64,000 bases of DNA. Origin: Clostridiales bacterium. GTDB lineage: Bacteria; Bacillota; Clostridia; Peptostreptococcales; Anaerovoracaceae. Position numbers and translations under genes: made by a program. Positions 58,801 to 64,000 of the stretch are shown one piece after another; position 1 is the first letter of the stretch; each line of letters begins with the position of its first letter. The notes under the pieces are model-generated. The model was not told the origin of the DNA. It saw nothing but the letters and a program-made list of their open reading frames with translations, and searched no databases. The stretch spans positions 1-64,000 of the forward strand of contig QXXF01000008.1 of NCBI GenBank assembly GCA_009911365.1, read 5' to 3'.

Positions 58801-60692
58801 TTGTACTGCAAAAACGCAAAAGCCAGCGCATGTTCCTCACAGGTGGTGCCCTGTGCCACAGCTGCGCAAAGATCCCGTTCCCAACCTTGGCACCCGGTTT
58901 CCGTCATATATTTCACAAATCGCAGGGCCCCGATCTTAATCTCCACCATGTCCCGAAATGAAACTTGATGGGCAAAGGTCAAAAGCATTTCCTTGTCTGC
59001 TCTCGTGCACAGTTCCAGAGGGATATCCAACATGGAGTCCAAGAGCACGAAAACCGCAGAATCATCCACATGCGGGTTCTGGTAAAAGGCAAGGAACGTA
59101 TCTAAATACTGCCGTCTGTCTTCCTCCCTGCTGTTTTCCAGAGCGGACAGCAAAATCACCTTGAGGGTGTAGCCAATCCAACGCTTGTGCTGGTCCGTCA
59201 CTTTATGATCCGGGAAAATGATGCGGCCCAACGTCTTCTGCCACAGCTGAAAGCTGCCGTGCTCTTCCAGCGTCACGCCTTTTGGCAGCTCTTTGTGGTA
59301 TTTTTCATCATAATTGATGACAATGTCCCCCATGAGAGCCGCCGCCTGCCGCCTGATGTCCCCTTCCCGATGGGTCAAAAGTTCATAAAGAAAGTTCAGG
59401 GTCATGAGCTTTTGTTTTTGTGTCATGTGGGTGGAATATTCGTCCAATATGTTGATGTAAGCGCGGACGTTTTTCCATTGCTTGTCGCTTCTGGCCGCCT
59501 CGATCAGGTTTCCAAAGGCAGCTTCGTTGTTGAACTTGTTCATCAAGCTGATGTTATGCTCTACTGCCAGGTATTTGAACCGATCAATGACCTCCTCTGG
59601 GGAAAGAAGCGCAGTGTCCTTTTCCTCTGGCTGGGAAATCTGTCCGCTGTCCAAGTCCGTGCTGACACCCTTGCTGACCATGTAATCCTCAAAATCCTTG
59701 AGTTTCGCATATACCCGCTTGTAGCGGATAGTCTTGACCTCGTCCACATTATCCAGTTTCCCCAAGATCACGTCAAACGCCTCCGCCAGAGTATAAAAAT
59801 GTACGATTTCTTCTCCATCCTCCCCGCGGCTACTCTTGACCCGGAAATCCGCGTAAATCAAGATCAGGGATTCCACAGAAAGATTTTCCAGTTCTAGATC
59901 CCAGGTGGAATGGTTGCTGGCGATATGAGCGATCAAAGGCAGCCCCAACCGCTTTAAAAATAAATCCGTATAATAATAATGCAAATAGGGAATCCGCTTG
60001 ATTTCCTCTCCTTTACAGCCGTATTTTCCAATATCATGACCTGCGGCGGAGCCAGAAACCAGTGCCAGGTCCACCGGCGCGCCCGCGGCCGCCAGCTGCC
60101 TTGCCACATGCAGTGCCACATGATGCACACCGCAGATGTGCCCCACTGTGTTGAAGGGTGTGATTTCCTTGCCAATCCGCATGAATTCCACCAGGTAATG
60201 CTGGTCCCAGTACGCTTTAAAGCTAAGATACTCTTCCCATGCTGGACAGTCCATCAGCTCCTCTTCGCTTAGATTCAGCTCTTCTATGTCCAGCAGCGGA
60301 GAGAAACCATTTCTTTCTCTTTCATCCCGGAAAAACATCCGCAGGATCTCCATGAGCAGGATCCTGCCCTGCCGGTATTCCAGCGGTTCCTGTGGAAAAC
60401 CATCTTCAGGGAACAGCTCCTTTATGGTGGTTTCGTAACTATATCGGAGCCATCCTTCCTGTGGCGGCTTAGAAATCTGGGCCAGTGTTTCTTCTGCCAT
60501 GCTTAAAACCTGTTGACAGCTGATAGATTCTGTCTGTACAAGCCTCTCCGCATTTTCTCTCCAGTTGTTTTCCGACAAGAGTTTCAACATCGTTTTTTTC
60601 GATAGCTTGATGCGCCTGAGCAGCTGTTTGTCCGTAAGGACTTGTTCCAGTTTTTTATATGATCGATACCCTGCTTTTTCTATCACCTTCAT
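55818..60692 (-). CDS. Multidomain HD / HEAT-like / NadD-like nucleotidyltransferase / GNAT-like / phosphoribosyltransferase protein
   Basis: This protein has up to 1624 residues. An HD domain (about 180-300) has GHICGVHH, AGHDIGKYG (His219-Asp220) and IYADFRVK (Asp282). Residues about 380-900 are helical, HEAT-like. A nucleotidyltransferase domain (about 918-1115) carries FFPGTFDPFSLSHKG, LYIVVGSD and ISSTRIRENI (1079-1085), like NadD and related enzymes. Residues about 1120-1310 resemble a GNAT fold (LIIGGIYFAHDTQIRNVIQL, LERQGFREIVL). A phosphoribosyltransferase-like part (about 1335-1500) has the PRPP motif VILVDDLLHKGYR (1435-1447). AGGAGGTA stands 2 nt from the ATG; the GTG at 60686 has better spacing. 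The domains suggest nucleotide or NAD-related metabolism or signalling; the reaction is unknown. No signal peptide or membrane segment is seen. Confidence 0.75.
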   Translation of the reverse strand: MKVIEKAGYRSYKKLEQVLTDKQLLRRIKLSKKTMLKLLSENNWRENAERLVQTESISCQQVLSMAEETLAQISKPPQEGWLRYSYETTIKELFPEDGFPQEPLEYRQGRILLMEILRMFFRDERERNGFSPLLDIEELNLSEEELMDCPAWEEYLSFKAYWDQHYLVEFMRIGKEITPFNTVGHICGVHHVALHVARQLAAAGAPVDLALVSGSAAGHDIGKYGCKGEEIKRIPYLHYYYTDLFLKRLGLPLIAHIASNHSTWDLELENLSVESLILIYADFRVKSSRGEDGEEIVHFYTLAEAFDVILGKLDNVDEVKTIRYKRVYAKLKDFEDYMVSKGVSTDLDSGQISQPEEKDTALLSPEEVIDRFKYLAVEHNISLMNKFNNEAAFGNLIEAARSDKQWKNVRAYINILDEYSTHMTQKQKLMTLNFLYELLTHREGDIRRQAAALMGDIVINYDEKYHKELPKGVTLEEHGSFQLWQKTLGRIIFPDHKVTDQHKRWIGYTLKVILLSALENSREEDRRQYLDTFLAFYQNPHVDDSAVFVLLDSMLDIPLELCTRADKEMLLTFAHQVSFRDMVEIKIGALRFVKYMTETGCQGWERDLCAAVAQGTTCEEHALAFAFLQYKIRKNTGLLDEKLYEYREFLEQEARLTSDIFLENLKVDTPWVIKAVNIEFLLDEVKRGRSTEVLHVATHLSNLIKVSERVTVRHIAGEGLLAVVPMLPLDQRNELVVELTRGLEIGEYQFSKYIPRYLGALALYLHPNELDELLGSFRKLLENTNEKVVSVTLDTIGEIIKRFPEYLNRFPQPHAEYEQRKMAMLGMLLRGLANYNSAVSQEAFRVMGQHIFGSPLLTLERKYSVFRRIYKKMLTLVVDQKEEELTFFTNAAALNHIYRFLSDYILEKGGFSLPQREKIAFFPGTFDPFSLSHKGIVTSIRDMGFEVYLALDEFSWSKKTQPRMIRKKIITMSVADEGGVYIFPDDEPINIANPRDLKKLRELLPDKELYIVVGSDVIINASSYKAQPSEHSIHTFNHVVFRRESAVEGEEKGDDLSEAYKNISGKVVELTLPVHLEDISSTRIRENIDYNRDISNLIDPIAQNYIYNNSLYLREPQYKGIMQTKLLQFESLAHRGSGMIKDLAEEIRGRGHNFYRLKDYLDRPEVRTAAVRDGGMGNQVRAFTATKEITTSDLYEEFQDAELAAYLREKATGRILIIGGIYFAHDTQIRNVIQLITTETLSQALQEDMTYAIYHPVVGEDRNEEILSVLERQGFREIVLNGRQTGIYEVDMKSPVAVFQNMDTVLKDPFNKSERILETMDQAHGRLQKILTDMYPGNLVLSFNSGVMHHKIINMVTEINGVPSEPLKVRQLGPYMCVPFGKILRGMVVPNTVTKAIHTEKKFNPDIKGFRIEEYPRYSPIPNQVKTIKSFDRQVILVDDLLHKGYRMKELDPVLKENNVEVAKLVIGVLSGRGKDLMTIQGRKVDSAYFIPNLKNWFVESSLYPFIGGDGIKREMENQASLQASVNLILPYVAPGFMPGISKRAIYQFSMTCLENAYKIFLDLEQEYQNEFERKLTLQRLSEAVISPRVPDLGSYMNYDMNLAPSGYLINGIERLIRLESVIV

Positions 60693-60842
60693 TACCTCCT
60701 GCTATCTTTTCATTATGCTATTTTTTCAGCCCTTTTACAAGGTTTTCTTTGATTTCTCAAAATTAAGATTTCATTCTCATTTTCATGTTTTTCTGCTCAC
60801 TTTTCAGAAAATTAAAACTTTCAAAGGAAATCTGGAATTATA

Positions 60843-60871
60843 TTGACTATAATTTAGCAAAGTGCTATATT
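60843..60871 (+). promoter_or_regulatory. Promoter of the glutamate dehydrogenase gene
   Basis: TTGACT (60843-60848) and TATATT (60866-60871) are 17 nt apart, giving a leader of about 50 nt. A second -10-like TATAAT at 60907-60912 has no clear -35. Confidence 0.6.
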
Positions 60872-60929
60872 TTAGATGTTAAGAACTTTATATTGTATTG
60901 CGAAGATATAATGAAGAGGAGAAAATCAA

Positions 60930-62273
60930 ATGTCAAATTACATCGAAACAGTAATTGAAAATTGCAAAGCGAACAACCCTGGAGAGGTTGAATTTCATCA
61001 GACTGTTGAAGAAGTTCTTCATTCCCTGGCTCCAGTAATCGAAAAGCACCCTGAATATGAAGAGGCTGCTATTCTCGAAAGACTGGTTGAACCTGAAAGA
61101 GGAATCACTTTTAAGGTAACTTGGGTTGACGATGCTGGTAAAGTGCAGGTAAACAAAGGCTACAGATACCAGTTTAACAGTGCGATTGGACCTTACAAAG
61201 GCGGACTGAGATTTGCACCAAACGTATATCCTGGAATCATCAAGTTCCTGGGCTTCGAGCAGATCTTCAAGAACAGCCTGACTGGTCTTCCTATCGGTGG
61301 TGGTAAAGGTGGAGCGAACTTCGACCCTAACGGCAAATCCGATGCGGAAGTTATGCGTTTCTGCCAGGCATTTATTACAGAATTATACAGACACATTGGA
61401 CCTTCCACAGACGTTCCTGCTGGAGACCTAGGCGTTGGTGGAAGAGAAATCGGTTACATGTATGGACAGTACAAGAAGATCGTAAACAGATTCGAAGGTA
61501 CTCTGACTGGTAAAGGTCTGTCCTGGGGCGGCCTGAATGGCAGAACAGAAGCTACTGGCTATGGTATCGTTTACTATGCGGAATGCATGCTGAAAGCAAA
61601 CGGCGAAGACCTGAAGGGCAAGAAAGTAGCGATCTCCGGATTCGGTAACGTTTCCTGGGGTACTGCAATGAAGCTGAACGAACTGGGAGCTAAAGTCGTT
61701 ACGATTTCCGGTCCAGACGGATACATCTATGACGAAGCTGGCGTTTCCGGCGAAAAGGTTGACTACATGCTGGAACTGAGAGCTTCCGGAAAGAACATCT
61801 GCGCTCCTTACGCAGACAAGTTCCCTGGATCCAAGTTCGTCGCTGGAAAGAAACCTTGGGAGGTTGAAGCTGATCTGTACATCCCTTGTGCGACTCAGAA
61901 CGAAATCAGAGAAGAAGACGCAAAAGCGTTCGTTGACAGAGGCGTTAAATTCGTATGCGAAGGCTCCAACATGTCTTCCACAAACGAAGCCATCAAGATC
62001 ATGCAGGACGGCGGAATCATCGTTGGACCTTCCAAAGCCGCTAACGCTGGTGGAGTTGCTTGCTCTTGCATCGAAATGGGACAGAACGCTGGAAAGACTG
62101 TCTTCACTCCAGAACAGGTTCACGCTCAGCTGAAAGATATCATGGTTGGCATCCACGATGCTTGCCAGAGCGCTGCTGAAGAATATGGATTCGGATACAA
62201 CCTGGTTGCTGGCGCTAACATCGCTGGATTCCTGAAGGTTGCTGACGCTATGATGGCCCAGGGCATTTGCTAG
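60930..62273 (+). CDS. gdhA: NADP-type glutamate dehydrogenase
   Basis: The 447-residue protein carries PYKGGLRFAPNVYPGIIKFLGFEQIFKNSLTG, the catalytic-lysine segment LPIGGGKGGANFDPNGKSD, the DVPAGDLGVGGREIGYMYGQYK region and SGFGNVSWGTAMKLNELGAKVV for the dinucleotide. The layout is that of the hexameric ~450-residue enzymes usually NADP-linked. It makes or degrades glutamate in anaerobic amino-acid metabolism. Codon choice (GCT, GTT, GAA, AAC) is strongly biased, so it should be highly expressed. AGAGGAG precedes the ATG and a perfect terminator follows at 62324-62356. Confidence 0.95.
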   Translation: MSNYIETVIENCKANNPGEVEFHQTVEEVLHSLAPVIEKHPEYEEAAILERLVEPERGITFKVTWVDDAGKVQVNKGYRYQFNSAIGPYKGGLRFAPNVYPGIIKFLGFEQIFKNSLTGLPIGGGKGGANFDPNGKSDAEVMRFCQAFITELYRHIGPSTDVPAGDLGVGGREIGYMYGQYKKIVNRFEGTLTGKGLSWGGLNGRTEATGYGIVYYAECMLKANGEDLKGKKVAISGFGNVSWGTAMKLNELGAKVVTISGPDGYIYDEAGVSGEKVDYMLELRASGKNICAPYADKFPGSKFVAGKKPWEVEADLYIPCATQNEIREEDAKAFVDRGVKFVCEGSNMSSTNEAIKIMQDGGIIVGPSKAANAGGVACSCIEMGQNAGKTVFTPEQVHAQLKDIMVGIHDACQSAAEEYGFGYNLVAGANIAGFLKVADAMMAQGIC

Positions 62274-62323
62274 AAACAGATTTTAAATCTTACATAGCAG
62301 AGGGACTATTTGAACGTTAAGTC

Positions 62324-62356
62324 AAAGAGGTGTTCATAAGAACACCTCTTTTTTTA
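62324..62356 (+). terminator. Rho-independent terminator after gdhA
   Basis: AAAGAGGTGTTC (62324-62335) pairs with GAACACCTCTTT (62340-62351) around ATAA and is followed by a run of T. Confidence 0.95.
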
Positions 62357-62458
62357 TGCTTTTTTCGTGGCTCAACAGTGATTGAAAAACCAGAGCGTTT
62401 GTGTTACAATGAAACAAAACAAGATCAATCTATTATTAATTGGAAAGGAAACCATCAA

Positions 62459-62731
62459 ATGTCTGACGTTTGCAATGTTATGGAAAGTCTCGTAGAAGAG
62501 CATCTGGATAAGTGCATCAAAAATGCGGGCGTGTGCTCTTGTGAATTGTGCCGCGCTGATATCAAAGCCCTTGCCTTGAATAAATTGACGCCTCATTACG
62601 CTTCGACCTTGAAAGGCAATCTGATCACCCGGATCGACAATATGCGTGTACAGGCTTCTACCGACGTGCTGGCTGCTATCATGGAGGCCATCTCCATTGT
62701 GAAAACACATCCTCGCCACGACAACGATTAG
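62459..62731 (+). CDS. ComFB-family (late competence development) protein
   Basis: The ATG at 62459 has GGAAAGGAAACC ahead; an upstream ATG at 62330 lies inside the terminator region. The 90-residue protein has VMESLVEEHLDKCIKNAG, the CSCELCRADIKALALNKL core with paired cysteines, and LTPHYAST, as in ComFB (PF10719). ComFB-like proteins occur beside competence and c-di-GMP-related genes and have no settled biochemical role. It is a single gene between two terminators. Confidence 0.8.
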   Translation: MSDVCNVMESLVEEHLDKCIKNAGVCSCELCRADIKALALNKLTPHYASTLKGNLITRIDNMRVQASTDVLAAIMEAISIVKTHPRHDND

Positions 62732-62805
62732 ATGCGAGACGGCACTTTGCCAGCGACCGCACTGGTGTGGAGTCGAGATGAGCTGAAACAAGCCAAAAAT
62801 ATAAG

Positions 62806-62858
62806 AACCTTCAAAACCAGCGCGAGATCGCATGCCTCGTTTTGAAGGTTTATTTTTC
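62806..62858 (+). terminator. Terminator after the ComFB-family gene
   Basis: AACCTTCAAAAC (62806-62817) pairs with GTTTTGAAGGTT (62839-62850), followed by TATTTTTC. Confidence 0.85.
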
Positions 62859-62905
62859 ATTGCCAGCAGGTCTGAAGGATCCCTTTTAGCTTTTTGCGAT
62901 TCTTT

Positions 62906-63190
62906 CTATCCCTCCAATTTCATGATATTCGTATCCGTCACATATTCTTCCTTGATGCTGCCCAACTCTTTGAAATGGGGCTGCTGGATATGGAAATCAA
63001 AGGCCTCTTGATCCTTCCAGTGTTCGATCAAAAGCAACAGATCTGGATCATCCGTGGCTCTGAAATAATCGTACTTGATATTTCCCGCTTCTTGCCTAGA
63101 AGCTTCTGCGACACCGGACTGTGCCACAGCCTCGTAAAACTCCTCCCGTTTTCCGGGCTTTACCTTATAATATACGTTCAATACTAGCAT
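62906..63190 (-). CDS. Antibiotic-biosynthesis-monooxygenase (ABM) domain protein
   Basis: The 94-residue protein has LVLNVYYKVKPGKREEFYEAV, AGNIKYDYFRATDDPDLLLLIEHWKDQEAFDFHIQQPHFKEL, the plan of short YgiN/ABM dimeric proteins. Members act as quinol or small-molecule oxidases or isomerases; in an anaerobe the role is unclear. GGAGGG stands before the ATG at 63190. It probably follows the activase gene on the same strand (117 nt gap). Confidence 0.8.
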   Translation of the reverse strand: MLVLNVYYKVKPGKREEFYEAVAQSGVAEASRQEAGNIKYDYFRATDDPDLLLLIEHWKDQEAFDFHIQQPHFKELGSIKEEYVTDTNIMKLEG

Positions 63191-63306
63191 GTTTCTTCCC
63201 TCCGTTTAAAAGAACGATTCTGTCCGGTTGACATGTTTTTTCGCTGCTTCCAATCGATTCAGATGACTTATGCCAAAACGCCCCTCTTCGCTGGGCTTTG
63301 TGCTGA

Positions 63307-64000
63307 TCATCGTTTTGCGTCTTTCTTGTCTCCAGCCACAGTGCCGGCCGCACAGGAGATGCCTCTGCTGTTGAAATACTCTACCAAGTCTCTCACCTGC
63401 CCGTTGAATGCGTCTTGATCGATTTCTACTGTTTCCATGTGGTATGGAAGGCCCAGTGACGCATATTTTTCCTGGCCTAGTCGCATGAACCTGAGGAGTT
63501 GCAGCTGTTTCACCTTGTTTCCAAGCTTTTCTAAAATAAAGTCCGCCGTGGCCTCCATGTTGTCCATATCATCGTTTACGCCTGGTATCACCGGGATGCG
63601 AACAATCATTTCTTTTCTCTGCTGGACCAGCCGCTGCAAATTTTCCAGAATCCTTTCGTTGGAAACTCCTGTATAGGTTCGGTGGATCTCCGGGTCCATA
63701 TGCTTGATATCTGTGATCAGCAGGTCCGCATATCGGATTCCCTTTTCAACCGTGGCCCAATCCATACAAAAGGTAGATTCCAGACAGGTATGGATCTGTT
63801 CTTTTTGACAACGCTCTAGCAACGCCTCCACGAAATCCGCCTGTGTTAGCGGCTCTCCCCCAGAAACTGTCACACCGCCCTGGGAATCCCGGTAATACGC
63901 TATATCCCGCAAGATGAGCTCCATGGCCTGGTCCACTGTCATCTTCCTGCCCCAGGCTTTCACTGCGTCCGCTGGGCAGGCATCCGCACATTTCATGCAA
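63307..64000 (-). CDS. Glycyl-radical enzyme activating enzyme (radical SAM), cut by the window edge
   Basis: The C-terminal 230 residues are present. The visible part begins in a ferredoxin-like CxxC region (MKCADACPADAVKAWGRKM). It continues with GGVTVSGGEPLTQADFVEALL (SAM-binding GGEP), LESTFCMDW, YADLLITDIKHMDPEIHRTYTGV, RIPVIPGVNDD and the FMRLGQEKYASLGLPY ending, which are typical of PflA-family activases. The radical-SAM cysteine triplet lies outside the window. The glycyl-radical enzyme gene it serves is expected beyond the edge. Confidence 0.88.
   Translation of the reverse strand, partial: CMKCADACPADAVKAWGRKMTVDQAMELILRDIAYYRDSQGGVTVSGGEPLTQADFVEALLERCQKEQIHTCLESTFCMDWATVEKGIRYADLLITDIKHMDPEIHRTYTGVSNERILENLQRLVQQRKEMIVRIPVIPGVNDDMDNMEATADFILEKLGNKVKQLQLLRFMRLGQEKYASLGLPYHMETVEIDQDAFNGQVRDLVEYFNSRGISCAAGTVAGDKKDAKR

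Noticed and set aside
61428-62156. 242-codon minus-strand open frame
   Set aside because: It is antisense to glutamate dehydrogenase and results from its biased codons.
1-64000. tRNA, rRNA, CRISPR arrays and intact insertion sequences
   Set aside because: None was found on reading both strands; no transposase-like protein or tRNA-like fold was noticed.

Overview
The window comes from a low-to-mid GC, Gram-positive-type anaerobe. The gene set points to a member of the Clostridia (Eubacteriales): FtsEX with an M23 hydrolase, split transketolase, a butyryl-CoA:acetate-type CoA transferase, EtfAB with an acyl-CoA dehydrogenase, NADP-type glutamate dehydrogenase, ECF transport, and many secreted proteins built from BspA/LRR, CAP, DUF6273, Ig-like and Fn3-like modules. 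Amino-acid fermentation in a gut, rumen or oral niche is a reasonable inference; a finer assignment is not supported by the sequence alone. No rRNA, tRNA, CRISPR array, intact insertion sequence or phage gene was seen.

1-24.8 kb is an accessory 'surface protein' region, mostly on the minus strand. It holds an HExxH protein and its frameshifted paralogue, an LRR_5 protein, a truncated O-antigen-ligase-like gene, a LytTR regulator, two CAP-domain proteins, DUF6273 proteins, a three-repeat secreted protein, an acyltransferase, a lysine/glutamate-rich lipoprotein and a transglutaminase-like protein with cell-wall-binding repeats. Two copies of an AAA-ATPase-like/PD-(D/E)XK gene sit divergently from the two CAP genes; one is intact and one frameshifted, and a third remnant lies at about 0.9 kb. 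Four minus-strand promoters (about 0.5, 9.9, 13.9 and 24.8 kb) share TTGAAA-18-TATAAT with the palindrome ACCGTATACGGT in the spacer. The one at 24.8 kb lies next to a 66-residue Cro/C1-type regulator gene, which suggests a local regulon. The upstream CAP gene and the giant LRR gene are separated only by an A7 slippery site.

25-36.6 kb is ordinary chromosome: a CaCA-type cation antiporter, CtpA-type protease, RecJ, an EnvC-like M23 protein, FtsX, FtsE, a PrcB-domain protein, split transketolase, a MazF-like toxin and NAD(P)HX dehydratase. A roughly 90-nt repeat occurs after a consensus promoter at 25.1 kb and again at 32.7 kb.

37-45.3 kb is a minus-strand operon headed by a clear cobalamin riboswitch: a DUF4430 (transcobalamin-like) lipoprotein, a beta-propeller surface protein, a second DUF4430-like surface protein, EcfT, and one polypeptide fusing two ECF ATPases to an S component. 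It reads as a cobalamin capture and import system.

45.4-52.2 kb carries the CoA transferase, a stretch of gene remnants (RelB/DinJ-like, DHFR-like, DUF4160-like), a 31-residue membrane peptide, a GNAT enzyme, and an AT-rich divergent marR-etfA-etfB / acyl-CoA dehydrogenase cluster with operator-like repeats on both promoters.

52.3-64 kb holds MgtE, then a three-gene operon led by a 1624-residue HD / HEAT-like / NadD-like nucleotidyltransferase / GNAT-like / phosphoribosyltransferase protein with a malate/lactate-dehydrogenase-like protein and an FMN-reductase-like protein. Glutamate dehydrogenase, a ComFB-family protein, an ABM-domain monooxygenase and a glycyl-radical-enzyme activase running off the end follow.
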